From Spirochaetota bacterium (lineage in GTDB: Bacteria > Spirochaetota > Spirochaetia > Treponematales > Breznakiellaceae): 33,543 bases of DNA. The translations under genes were made by a program, and so were the position numbers. Where the stretch lies: the NCBI GenBank assembly GCA_023406985.1, contig JAEXTK010000170.1, positions 1 through 33,543 on the forward strand, written 5' to 3'. The notes beneath the pieces were generated by a model. It was not told where the DNA came from. It made no database searches and was given only the letters and a program-made list of their open reading frames with translations. Below, one piece after another: positions 7,371-15,231 of this stretch; the first letter of the stretch is position 1; the number at the start of each line of letters is the position of its first letter.

Positions 7371-8193
7371 CCAGGTATTCACCCCGTCGACGCTCGCCGA
7401 ACTCCACGCGTCCTGGGCCCGGTTCCCCGATTCCGTCCTGTACGCGGGGGGCACGGAACTCGCGCGGACCCAGGGAGGAAGGACCCTGCGGCTTCCGCGC
7501 AACATACTCTCGATCTCGCGCATCGACGAGCTGCGCCGCATTTCCCGCACGGAACGGTACCTGGAGATCGGGGCCGGCGTCACCTTGGACGAGATCCTAT
7601 CGCTCGGCAAGATCGTCCCCGAAGCCCTGCGGCGGGCGCTCCTCGACGCAGCGAATCCGCAGGTGCGCAATCTGGCTACGATCGGCGGGAACCTGTGCTG
7701 CGCCACCCGCCGCATGGACGCGTTCGCCCCGATGGCCGCCCTGGACGCCCGCCTGGAACTCCGCACGGCGACCCTGTCGCGCTGGGTCGCCGCCGCGCGG
7801 TTCGCGCCGGCGTTCGGGCCCCCGCTGCTCGACACGCAAGAACTGCTCACCCGCATCCGCATTCCTCTGGAAGCCTGGGACTACGTCGTCCACCGTCGCC
7901 TCGGCATGGCGCATTGGCCGGACGAGGCGGGCGGGGTCTTCACCTTCATCGCCCGCGCGCAGAAGGGCATCCTGAGCGAGGTCAGGCTCGTTTTCGCCGG
8001 AACCATGCTCATCCGCGACCGAGAGATCGATACCGGTATCGTCGGGAAATCCCTCCCCCTCGCCCGCCGCGACGCCCTCGCCTTCGTGGATCGATGGAAG
8101 GATCGGCTCAAGGAAGCCGATTACCCCGTCGGGCTTCTCAAGAACCAGATCCTCAACCTGGCCGAGCATGCGGCCATGGGTTTGACCGACTAG
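7354..8193 (+). CDS. Xanthine dehydrogenase-like FAD-binding subunit
   Basis: A 279-residue subunit of the CoxM/XdhB class. The FAD-binding motifs are YAGGTELARTQGG near residue 30 and NPQVRNLATIGGNLCCATRRMDAFAPMAALDA at about 90-130, where TIGGN contacts the flavin pyrophosphate. The C-terminal domain (from about 180) has the KGILSEVRLVFAG segment typical of the CO-dehydrogenase flavoprotein C-terminal fold. It should pass electrons from the 2Fe-2S clusters to NAD or another acceptor. It is the last gene of the run that begins with loaP. Its TAG stop shares the CTAG at 8190-8193 with the stop of a small gene on the other strand. Confidence 0.9.
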   Translation: MDALHNQVFTPSTLAELHASWARFPDSVLYAGGTELARTQGGRTLRLPRNILSISRIDELRRISRTERYLEIGAGVTLDEILSLGKIVPEALRRALLDAANPQVRNLATIGGNLCCATRRMDAFAPMAALDARLELRTATLSRWVAAARFAPAFGPPLLDTQELLTRIRIPLEAWDYVVHRRLGMAHWPDEAGGVFTFIARAQKGILSEVRLVFAGTMLIRDREIDTGIVGKSLPLARRDALAFVDRWKDRLKEADYPVGLLKNQILNLAEHAAMGLTD

Positions 8194-8423
8194 CGCGAGC
8201 GCGACGACCCGATCCGCAGAGCCCCCGCGCGGGCCGCGGGCGGGACGGAACCGCCGCGCCGGCCTCCGCCCGCAAGGCGTTCGAGCGCGTACCAGCGCAA
8301 CAGTTCCCGTTCCGAAAGGCCCGTTATTTCCTGGATGCTTCGTTCCGAATACCCGCGCGAGCGCATGAAAAGCGCCGTTTCCATCATGATGGGTTTTCGC
8401 ATCTTTTTCGCAGCCTCCGCCAT
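8190..8423 (-). CDS. Small putative helix-turn-helix protein
   Basis: A possible 77-residue protein on the minus strand, convergent with the FAD-subunit gene. Residues about 23-48 read RGYSERSIQEITGLSERELLRW, which fits a helix-turn-helix of the type seen in small DNA-binding proteins and transposase N-termini. The tail from residue 50 is Gly/Arg/Ala-rich and may be disordered. The start is uncertain: the ATG at 8423 has no clear ribosome site, while an ATG at 8402 (MRKPIMM) has GGAGG about 11 bases upstream. I do not recognise a family, and in a GC-rich genome a frame this short could be chance, but the HTH-like segment and the placement facing the next regulator make it worth keeping. Confidence 0.45.
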   Translation of the reverse strand: MAEAAKKMRKPIMMETALFMRSRGYSERSIQEITGLSERELLRWYALERLAGGGRRGGSVPPAARAGALRIGSSRSR

Positions 8424-8643
8424 GGTACGGGCTCGGCGCGGCCGGCGCTTCTATGGCGGCCGTGCGTTGTAAAAGAAAATGATCCGTGCTAAGTTGTTCA
8501 AGATGTGAACAACTAGAACGCCGCGGGACAGTGCGTTTCGGCCGCGTCCGATTATCGTCGTTCGATCCACCTTCTTTCTTTATTTCGCCGTTCCTGGCGG
8601 CGGAGTATTCGCTCGCCCATTGAGAATGCCTATCGGAAAATCC
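8424..8643. promoter_or_regulatory. Intergenic region between the small HTH gene and the regulator operon
   Basis: This 220-base gap is the largest in the window. Its centre is noticeably AT-richer than its edges. TTGTAA (8467-8472) followed after 17 bases by TAAGTT (8490-8495), the latter preceded by TG, forms a possible promoter for the regulator gene. The perfect dyad at 8492-8514 overlaps its -10 region. Apart from weak GC-rich inverted repeats near 8440 and 8590 I see nothing else here. Confidence 0.35.
8492..8514. promoter_or_regulatory. Perfect 9-bp dyad, candidate operator of the winged-helix regulator
   Basis: AGTTGTTCA (8492-8500) and its exact reverse complement TGAACAACT (8506-8514) flank a 5-base AGATG spacer. 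The half-site centres are 14 bases apart, close to one and a half helical turns, within the range seen for dimeric winged-helix repressors. It overlaps the candidate -10 element and lies about 130 bases before the regulator gene, so autoregulation is the simple reading. It is AT-rich in a GC-rich backbone, so chance is unlikely. An RNA hairpin is possible, but no U-tract follows. Confidence 0.5.
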
Positions 8644-9219
8644 ATGGAAAACGCGCAGGGTACCGAAAAAACCGACGCCGAGTTGACCATACTGGAAAAT
8701 CTCTACGACTCCGCCCGGCGTTCTGCGCCGCTCCGGCAACGCGAGCTCGCGAACGCGGCCGGGGCCTCGCTCGGCATGACCAACGCGATACTGAAACGCC
8801 TCGCGCAGAAGGGGTGGATCGTCATCCGTCGTCTCAACAGCCGCAACGTCCAGTACGCGATCACGCCCGACGGCGTGAACGAGATCGCCCGGCGGAGCTA
8901 CCGCTATTTCAAGCGGACCATCCGCAACGTGGTGTTCTACCGGGACCTCATCGACGAAACCGTCTCCCGCGCCAAGGTGCGGGGGCTCACCGCGGTCATC
9001 CTCATCGGCGTCAGCGACCTCGATTTCATCGTGGAACACGCTTGCGATCGGCACGGTCTCACCTTCCTCAAGGCGATGGGTATGGACGTCGCCGCTCCGG
9101 TGCGCGCATCGGGCGCGCTCACCGTGTTCTCCGAAGGGATCATCCCGGGCGATCAAACGGAAAAGCCCGTGGACGAACTCTACCTATCCACCATACTCTC
9201 GGGATCAAAGGAAGTCTGA
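8644..9219 (+). CDS. Winged-helix (MarR-like) transcriptional regulator with C-terminal sensor-like domain
   Basis: A 191-residue protein. Residues 12-80 form a winged helix: helices LTILENLYDSA and LRQRELANAAGAS, recognition helix SLGMTNAILKRLAQKGWI, then wing strands VIRRLNSRNVQYAIT. This matches the MarR-like regulators often found beside exopolysaccharide genes. Residues about 84-111 form a basic helix that may be a linker or dimerisation element. Residues 112-185 form an alpha/beta domain (GLTAVILIGVSDLDFIVEHA) that I cannot name and that could bind a ligand. I chose the ATG at 8644; starts at 8626 (ATG) or 8620 (TTG) are possible and none has a strong ribosome site. Its stop is immediately followed by the GTG start of the dehydroquinate-synthase gene, so they share a transcript. 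It probably controls this operon through the dyad at 8492-8514. Confidence 0.8.
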   Translation: MENAQGTEKTDAELTILENLYDSARRSAPLRQRELANAAGASLGMTNAILKRLAQKGWIVIRRLNSRNVQYAITPDGVNEIARRSYRYFKRTIRNVVFYRDLIDETVSRAKVRGLTAVILIGVSDLDFIVEHACDRHGLTFLKAMGMDVAAPVRASGALTVFSEGIIPGDQTEKPVDELYLSTILSGSKEV

Positions 9220-10326
9220 GTGAGCATACGCAGTTTCGATTTCCGTTTCGGCCCGACCCCCTGTCGAGCCGAAGTGCGCGGCGATACGCCGTCGCTCGCC
9301 GACGTTTGCCCCGACCGACGGGGCGGCGTCCTCGTGATCTGCGATACCAACACGGCGGCCCTCGCGGCCGAATTCATCGGAGGCGAGGCGGCCGCCCTCG
9401 TACAGCTGGGCGCGGGCGAAGCGGCCAAGGGCTGGTCGTCGGTGGAGACCGTCCTCGCGGCCGCGGTGAAGGCGGGCATCGGTAGGGACGGCGTCTTCAT
9501 CGGCATCGGCGGGGGCGTGATCACCGATCTGGCGGCCTTCGCCGCGTCCGTCTATATGCGCGGCGTCGGCCTCGTCCTCGTCCCCACCACCCTGCTCGCC
9601 ATGGCTGATGCCGCCCTCGGCGGCAAGACCGGCTTCGATTTGTTCGGCATCAAGAACCTCGTCGGCACGTTCCGCCCCGCCGACCTCGTGGTCATGTCCA
9701 CGGCGACGCTCCGGACCCTACCCCGCCGCGAGTGGCTTTCGGGGCTCGCCGAAGTGCTCAAGACGGCCGTCATCGGGGACGATGGGTTGCTGGAGATCGT
9801 GGAGAAGGACCGCGCCGCGGTCACGGAAGGGCCCCGCTCTTGCGCGGAGACGTTACCGGAGATCGTCGCGCGGTGCGTGGCGGTCAAGGGTCGCATCGTG
9901 GAGGCGGACCCCACCGAGACGGGAACCGAACGCGCCCTCCTCAACCTCGGCCATACCTACGGCCATGCGTTGGAAGGGGTGGCGGGACTCGGGCTGCTGA
10001 CCCATGGGGAGGCGGTCGCCTGGGGCATGGCCCGCGCCTGCGCCCTCGGCGTGGAGCTCGGCCTCACGCCGCCGAGCCGCGCGGCCCGCATCGTCCGCCT
10101 CCTGGAAGCCTACGGCTACGAAACGGCGCCGACGCATCCGGCGGCCCGTTCGGCCGCCGGGGACGACGAGGCCGCGGCCCGGGCCCTCGTAGGCCTCATG
10201 GGTTCCGATAAGAAGAAGAAAGCGGGGACGCTCCGCTTCGTCGTACCTACCGAGATCGGCGCCGCGTTGACGAGCGTCGCCGACAACGAAATAATCATCC
10301 GGACTATCCTTGGAGGTTCATGTTGA
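9220..10326 (+). CDS. aroB: 3-dehydroquinate synthase
   Basis: A 368-residue sugar-phosphate cyclase of the AroB family, converting DAHP to 3-dehydroquinate in the shikimate pathway. The NAD-binding GGGVITDLAAF (97-107), PTTLLAMADAALGGKTG (122-138), IKNLVGTF (144-151), LAEVLKTA (176-183) and LNLGHTYGHALEG (241-253) motifs are present. Likely zinc ligands are Glu178, His245 and His262. The substrate-binding lysines (GGKTG and Lys181) favour true AroB over the 2-deoxy-scyllo-inosose or valiolone synthase branches. It begins with GTG directly after the regulator stop, with AAGGAAG upstream, and overlaps the next gene by 7 bases. No other shikimate gene is nearby, so its position in an envelope operon is unexplained; a special cyclase for surface-glycan chemistry is possible but not favoured. 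Confidence 0.9.
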   Translation: MSIRSFDFRFGPTPCRAEVRGDTPSLADVCPDRRGGVLVICDTNTAALAAEFIGGEAAALVQLGAGEAAKGWSSVETVLAAAVKAGIGRDGVFIGIGGGVITDLAAFAASVYMRGVGLVLVPTTLLAMADAALGGKTGFDLFGIKNLVGTFRPADLVVMSTATLRTLPRREWLSGLAEVLKTAVIGDDGLLEIVEKDRAAVTEGPRSCAETLPEIVARCVAVKGRIVEADPTETGTERALLNLGHTYGHALEGVAGLGLLTHGEAVAWGMARACALGVELGLTPPSRAARIVRLLEAYGYETAPTHPAARSAAGDDEAAARALVGLMGSDKKKKAGTLRFVVPTEIGAALTSVADNEIIIRTILGGSC

Positions 10327-11891
10327 TCATCAACCACGGATGGAAACCGCGGTTCCTCGCCGCGCTCGCGTTCCTCGTAACCCTGGCCGTCCAGAGCGCC
10401 GCGGCGGCCGACGACGTTCCCGCCTCCGCCGCACCGCAGGCCGGCAGCATCGTCCTCAGATCGGTCCATTGGGTCGTCATCGGTAAAACGAAGGAGTGGG
10501 CCCTCCAGGACGCGGCCGAAATCGACGGGGACGAGCGCTTCGCGGACCGGGCATCCTTCGACGCGTGGGTCCAGGAACGCCGGCAGCTCCTCATCAACGA
10601 ACGGGCGCTCGCCTCGGTGGAAGTCGACGTCGCGGTAAGCGAAAGCGATGAAGCGGGCGTCTCCCAGGCGGACCTCACGTTCCACGTGAAGGACACCTGG
10701 AACGTCGTCGCCCTGCCCTATCCCAAGTACGACAGCAACGACGGCCTCGTCCTCAGCATCAAGGCCCGTGACTATAACTTCATGGGCACCCTCGAGCCGC
10801 TCCGCTTGGACTTCCGCTATGAGCTCGAGCCGGATCCGTTCAAGGCCAAGGACTTCGGCAGCGGCACCGTCATCATGGAGATCGAGTCGAGCACCCCCTT
10901 CAAGGCCCTCGGCCATGATTGGGAATTCGAATTCGACCATCTCATCGGCTATACGAACCATGACGGGTTCGAATACGAGAATACGACGGGCCTCGCCGTC
11001 ATCTTTCCGATCGACGCCTTCCAGAAGGAGACCACCCTCAAGGTCGGCGCGTACCACGGGATATCCATCAACGAAGAGAACGACGACGAGTACAAAGCGA
11101 TCGAGGGCGACCGTTTCGGCGACTACTGGTACATGAGCGATTCGCTGGAGGCGCACTGGACGATACCGATTCGCCGCGTCGTCGGCTACGGCGACCTGGA
11201 CTACGTTCCCCGCAGCATCCTGAATTATAACTACCGCCCCGGCGGCGACATCGGCGTCCAGCGCCGCGGTCCGACCTTCGAACTCGGCCAGAAGCTCACC
11301 CTCGGCCAGGTCGATTGGATCGACAACTTCCGCAAGGGCATGGAAGCCTCCCTCGACAACGCGAACGTCTACAACCTGTACGATCTGGAATGGCGGCGCA
11401 GCTTCAAACTTTCCGCCGCGGTCCACCGGCCGCTCTCGACCTTCGCGGGCTTTTCCTCTCGGTTCACCGCCACCTGGAACCTCGACAAGCCGGAGAGCAA
11501 GGCAGGCTCCTATCTGCGCGGCGTGAAGGATAGCTCCGTCTCGGCCGATTACGCCGCCTACCTCAACGTCGACCTTCCGGTCCGGGTCATCAAGATCACG
11601 CCATCCACGTGGTGGCCGGACAAGAAGTGGGCAAAAATTTTCGATTTCGAGCAGCACTGGTCGCCGTTCATGGACTTCGGTTTCCTCGCGAGCGACGACA
11701 TGGACACGACCTTCAGCCTCGACGACGCGCTCGTCACCGCCGGCCTCGCCGTCATCACCTTCCCCCACTCCTGGCGAAGCCTCTTCGTCCGCATCAGCCT
11801 CGGGGTGAACCTCCGGGAAGCCATCTCCCAGAGGACGATACCGGACGGGGATGCGCGGGAACTCTTCATCGGCGTCGGCCACGAATATTAA
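10320..11891 (+). CDS. Outer-membrane POTRA/beta-barrel protein, Omp85-like
   Basis: A 523-residue protein with a signal peptide (residues about 10-30, hydrophobic FLAALAFLVTLAV then SAAAADD). Residues about 40-125 look like one POTRA domain: SIVLRSVHWVVIG, a DERFADRASFDAWVQERRQLL helix, and strands ALASVEVDVAVSES and ADLTFHVKDTWNV. A barrel starts at YDSNDGLVLSIKARDYNFMG, which resembles the first barrel strands of Omp85/BamA relatives. It alternates aromatic and polar residues to the C-terminus, ending ELFIGVGHEY with the terminal aromatic typical of barrel proteins. One POTRA and a short length distinguish it from BamA (five POTRAs); TamA-like or two-partner-secretion roles are alternatives. 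GGAGG precedes the ATG. It sits between aroB and the UDP-glucose dehydrogenase gene and may help assemble or translocate a surface component. Confidence 0.72.
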   Translation: MLIINHGWKPRFLAALAFLVTLAVQSAAAADDVPASAAPQAGSIVLRSVHWVVIGKTKEWALQDAAEIDGDERFADRASFDAWVQERRQLLINERALASVEVDVAVSESDEAGVSQADLTFHVKDTWNVVALPYPKYDSNDGLVLSIKARDYNFMGTLEPLRLDFRYELEPDPFKAKDFGSGTVIMEIESSTPFKALGHDWEFEFDHLIGYTNHDGFEYENTTGLAVIFPIDAFQKETTLKVGAYHGISINEENDDEYKAIEGDRFGDYWYMSDSLEAHWTIPIRRVVGYGDLDYVPRSILNYNYRPGGDIGVQRRGPTFELGQKLTLGQVDWIDNFRKGMEASLDNANVYNLYDLEWRRSFKLSAAVHRPLSTFAGFSSRFTATWNLDKPESKAGSYLRGVKDSSVSADYAAYLNVDLPVRVIKITPSTWWPDKKWAKIFDFEQHWSPFMDFGFLASDDMDTTFSLDDALVTAGLAVITFPHSWRSLFVRISLGVNLREAISQRTIPDGDARELFIGVGHEY

Positions 11892-11903
11892 GGAGCATCG
11901 AAC

Positions 11904-13226
11904 ATGGCAAAAATCGCGGTCATCGGCACCGGCTACGTGGGACTCGTTTCGGGTTCCTGCCTCGCGGACTTCGGCAACACCGTCGTCTGCGTGGACAACA
12001 ACGCGGAAAAGATCGCCGCCCTTCGTACGGGAATCATCCCCATCTTCGAGCCAGGCCTGGACGACGTCGTCGAGCGCAACGTCACGGGAGGGCGCCTCTC
12101 GTTCACCACGGACCTCGCCGCCGCGGTGAGGGCGAACGACGTGGTCTTCGTCGCGGTCGGCACGCCGCCGGCGGACGACGGTAGCGCCGACCTCCGGTAC
12201 GTGGAACAGGTGGCGCGGGAGATAGCCCGCACTATGGACGGCTACAAGGTCGTCGTCGACAAGAGCACCGTACCGGTCGGCACGGGCCGCAAGGTCGCCG
12301 CCTGGATCGCCGAAGAGCTCGGCCGCCGCGGCGCGCGTATCGAATTCGATGTCGTCTCCAACCCGGAATTCCTCCGCGAGGGTTCGGCGGTTCAAGATTT
12401 CACGCACCCGGACCGGGTCGTCATCGGCTCCGACAGCGCCAAGGCGCGGGAACTCATGAAGGACGTGTACCGCGCCCTCTACCTCAACGAGACGCCCTAC
12501 ATCGAGACGAACCTGGAAACGGCGGAGATGATCAAGTACGCCTCCAACGCCTTCCTGGCCGTCAAGATCACCTTCATCAACGAGGTGGCGAACCTCTGCG
12601 AGAAGGTCGGCGCGAACGTCCAGGACGTCGCCAAGGCGATGGGCCGTGACGGCCGCATCGGAGCCAAGTTCCTCCATCCGGGCCCCGGATACGGCGGTTC
12701 CTGCTTCCCCAAGGATACCCAGGCCATGGCCCGGACCGGCCGTGACTACGGGGAGCCGCTCTCCATCGTGGAGACGACGATCGAGGCCAACGAGCGGCAG
12801 AAGGCGCGCATGGTGTCCAAGATCGAGGCGGGCCTCGGCTCGCTCGCGGGCAAGACGATCGCCGTGCTCGGCTTGGCCTTCAAGCCGAACACCGACGACA
12901 TGCGGGAATCGCCCGCCATCGCCGTCTGCGAAGGCCTCGTCGCGCGGGGCGCGCGCGTCCGCGCGTGGGACCCCGCGGCGATGAAAGAGGCCGCCTGGCG
13001 CCTCGAATCCATCAAGGATTCCCTCTTCTTTGCGGCCGACGAATACGACGCCCTTTCGGGCGCCGATGCCCTCGTGCTCATGACCGAATGGAACCAGCTC
13101 CGGAACCTGGACCTCGGCCGGGTCAAGTCCCTGCTGAGGGCCCCCGTCTTCTTCGACCTCCGCAACGTCTATAAGCGCGAGGAAGCCGAAGGCGCGGGCT
13201 TTAGCTATTACGCGGTAGGCAGATGA
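11904..13226 (+). CDS. ugd: UDP-glucose 6-dehydrogenase
   Basis: A 440-residue enzyme that oxidises UDP-glucose to UDP-glucuronate with two NAD. Motifs are KIAVIGTGYVGLVSGSCLADFG (from residue 3, NAD fold), FVAVGTP (82-88), DKSTVPVGTG (119-128), NPEFLREGSAVQDF (153-166), the helix with Lys211 and Asn215 (MIKYASNAFLAVKI) and GPGYGGSCFPKD (260-271) with catalytic Cys267. Length is normal. An AAGGAG ribosome site lies about 8 bases before the ATG. Its product can feed the UDP-glucuronate decarboxylase encoded 14 kb downstream at 27634, on the far side of the AT-rich block, so the UDP-xylose pathway is split across the two conserved flanks. Confidence 0.95.
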   Translation: MAKIAVIGTGYVGLVSGSCLADFGNTVVCVDNNAEKIAALRTGIIPIFEPGLDDVVERNVTGGRLSFTTDLAAAVRANDVVFVAVGTPPADDGSADLRYVEQVAREIARTMDGYKVVVDKSTVPVGTGRKVAAWIAEELGRRGARIEFDVVSNPEFLREGSAVQDFTHPDRVVIGSDSAKARELMKDVYRALYLNETPYIETNLETAEMIKYASNAFLAVKITFINEVANLCEKVGANVQDVAKAMGRDGRIGAKFLHPGPGYGGSCFPKDTQAMARTGRDYGEPLSIVETTIEANERQKARMVSKIEAGLGSLAGKTIAVLGLAFKPNTDDMRESPAIAVCEGLVARGARVRAWDPAAMKEAAWRLESIKDSLFFAADEYDALSGADALVLMTEWNQLRNLDLGRVKSLLRAPVFFDLRNVYKREEAEGAGFSYYAVGR

Positions 13227-13379
13227 ACGGAACATCGCCCGGAGCGATCGCCCCTTCGCGATGGCCTATACGTCGAGGTCTGGCTTGGAGTAGATTTCGG
13301 CGGTGCGCGGGATGATTCCATCGGATGTTGGCTCGGTGCGGAATTCGTCTTCAGTACGAGATAGTCGGAGGGAAAGAAA
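13227..13379 (+). other. Intergenic region with two mutually exclusive small hairpins
   Basis: A 153-base gap within an otherwise tightly packed run. ATCGC (13234-13238) pairs with GCGAT (13244-13248), and ATCGC (13247-13251) pairs with GCGAT (13258-13262). The two 5-bp stems share bases 13247-13248, so both cannot form fully. No U-tract follows, so an ordinary terminator is not supported. GGAGG ahead of 13380 is the ribosome site of the next gene. I see no convincing promoter, although a gap this long suggests one may exist. Confidence 0.35.
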
Positions 13380-15215
13380 ATGCAAGCATTGATCCTCGCC
13401 GCGGGCATGGGTAAGCGGCTGGGCAAGTACACTCAGGACGCCACCAAATGCATGGTACCCGTCAACGGCAAGACCTTAATCGAGTATTGCCTGGACGCGC
13501 TATACGCAGCCGGGATCGAGCGCGTCGTCGTCGTGATCGGATACCGAGGTGAACGGCTCAAGGAATTCCTCGGGGCGAAATATCCGCAACGGGAGTTCGC
13601 CTTCGTGGAAAACCCCATCTATGATAAGACGAATAATATCTACTCCCTTTGGCTCGCGCGCGAAGAACTCGCCTCGGACGATACCTTGCTCCTTGAGAGC
13701 GATCTCATCTTCGAACCTTCCGTCATCCGCGAGCTCCTTGAATCCCCGGACCCCAATGTCGCGGTAGTCTCGAAATTCGAGAATTGGATGGACGGCACGG
13801 TGACCATCCTCGGCAAGGACAACGAGATAGCCAGCGTCGTGGACAAAGCCCACTTCCGCTGGAACAACGTAGAGGACTACTACAAGACCGTCAACATCTA
13901 CAAGTTTTCCAAGGACTTCTCGCGCAGACAGTACCTGCCTTTTTTGGATGCCTACCTAGCCGCCCGGGGCGACAACGAGTACTACGAACAAGTGCTCAAG
14001 GTCCTGGCCTTCCTGGAGGGATCAGACCTCAAGGCCCTCAAAATAAAGGGTCGGCGCTGGTACGAGATAGACGATCCCCATGACCTTTCGGTGGCGGAAA
14101 CCATCTTCAGCCGCGGCGAGTCCAAGCTGGACAGCATGCAGGGCCGATACGGCGGTTACTGGCGCTTTCCCTCCCTCATCGATTTTTGCTACCTCGTAAA
14201 TCCCTATTTCCCGCCGAACCGCATGGTCAAGGAGATTAAGTCGAGCTTCTTTGAGCTCATGTCCCAGTATCCGTCGGGGGCAAGGGTCCAGTCGGTATTG
14301 GCGGCCAAGGTTTTCGGCGCGGCCAAAGAGCAGATCGTCGTCGGGAATGGCGCCGCCGAACTCATTTCTGCCCTGTTCACCTTCATTGAAGGACCTGTCG
14401 GTTCGCCCGTACCCGGATTCAACGAGTACTCAGCCAGGGCAGGAAAGGGCCGTTTCCGGCCTTACGTTTCAAGGGGAACGGATTTCACCTACTCCGCGGA
14501 AGACCTCCTGGCCTTCGCCCGGTCCGAAAATCTCGGGGTCCTCGTGCTCGTGAATCCCGACAACCCGACGGGCCACTTCCTGGATAAGGCGGAGGTGGAG
14601 CTGCTTGTGCTTGGGACCGAAGCTGCGGGCATCCGCCTCGTCATCGACGAGTCCTTCGTCGATTTCGCCGAGCCATCCCGCCGCTTCTCCTTGCTGAACG
14701 AAGAATATCTTGACAAGCACCCCTCCGTTATCGTCGTCAAAAGCGTGAGCAAGAGCTACGGCGTTCCCGGTTTCCGCCTCGGCGTCCTGGCCACCGGAGA
14801 CACCGAGCTCGCCGCGCGCTTGCGCGGCGCCCTTCCCGTTTGGAATATCAATTCTTTCGGAGAGTTCTTCCTGCAGATCGTTGATAAGTACAAGGCCGAT
14901 TACCGCTACGCCTGCGAGCTCACTGCGGCTGAGCGGCTCCGTTTCGCGCAAGAGCTCGGCAAGATCCCGGGCTTTTCGATCTATCCCTCCCAGGCGAACT
15001 ACCTGCTCTGCGCGTACCACGGCCCCCTCACGTCCAGGACCATCGCCGAACACCTTCTCAACGGACATCGGCTGCTCGTGAAGGACCTCACCGGTAAGCG
15101 GGGATTTCCCGAAGGCGGACAGTATCTGCGCTTCGCGGTGCGCTCCACCGACGACAACGACAAGCTCGCAGAAGCCCTTAGGGCGATAGCGGCGAAAGAG
15201 GAAGCGAAACAGTGA
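13380..15215 (+). CDS. Bifunctional cytidylyltransferase / PLP-dependent aminotransferase-fold enzyme (PntC-like fusion)
   Basis: A 611-residue two-domain protein. Residues 1-245 are a LicC/PntC-type nucleotidyltransferase: LILAAGMGKRLG (4-15), KCMVPVNGKTLIEY (23-36), TNNIYSLWLARE (84-95), LLLESDLIF (103-111) and YEIDDPHDL (228-236) with metal-binding acids. Residues about 255-611 are a fold-type-I PLP enzyme of the HisC/CobD group: NGAAELI (323-329), VNPDNPTG (391-398), VIDESFVDF (421-429, Asp423) and SVSKSYGVPGFRLG (455-468) with Schiff-base Lys458. A similar fusion in treponemes (PntC) activates 2-aminoethylphosphonate as its CMP ester beside an aminotransferase. HisC-fold relatives can instead decarboxylate phosphoserine to phosphoethanolamine. 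The product is therefore probably a CDP/CMP-activated amino headgroup, of undecided chemistry. No phosphoenolpyruvate mutase gene lies in the window. Base composition is slightly less GC-rich than in its neighbours. Confidence 0.85.
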   Translation: MQALILAAGMGKRLGKYTQDATKCMVPVNGKTLIEYCLDALYAAGIERVVVVIGYRGERLKEFLGAKYPQREFAFVENPIYDKTNNIYSLWLAREELASDDTLLLESDLIFEPSVIRELLESPDPNVAVVSKFENWMDGTVTILGKDNEIASVVDKAHFRWNNVEDYYKTVNIYKFSKDFSRRQYLPFLDAYLAARGDNEYYEQVLKVLAFLEGSDLKALKIKGRRWYEIDDPHDLSVAETIFSRGESKLDSMQGRYGGYWRFPSLIDFCYLVNPYFPPNRMVKEIKSSFFELMSQYPSGARVQSVLAAKVFGAAKEQIVVGNGAAELISALFTFIEGPVGSPVPGFNEYSARAGKGRFRPYVSRGTDFTYSAEDLLAFARSENLGVLVLVNPDNPTGHFLDKAEVELLVLGTEAAGIRLVIDESFVDFAEPSRRFSLLNEEYLDKHPSVIVVKSVSKSYGVPGFRLGVLATGDTELAARLRGALPVWNINSFGEFFLQIVDKYKADYRYACELTAAERLRFAQELGKIPGFSIYPSQANYLLCAYHGPLTSRTIAEHLLNGHRLLVKDLTGKRGFPEGGQYLRFAVRSTDDNDKLAEALRAIAAKEEAKQ

Positions 15216-15231
15216 TGAAGGAGAGAATCCG

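Noticed and set aside
10116..13235. A 1039-codon open frame on the minus strand opposite aroB, the barrel-protein gene and ugd
   Set aside because: Its sequence is rich in Val, Glu, Asp, Arg and Gly with no domain pattern, and it lies opposite three well-supported genes. Long antisense frames are expected where codons end in G or C.
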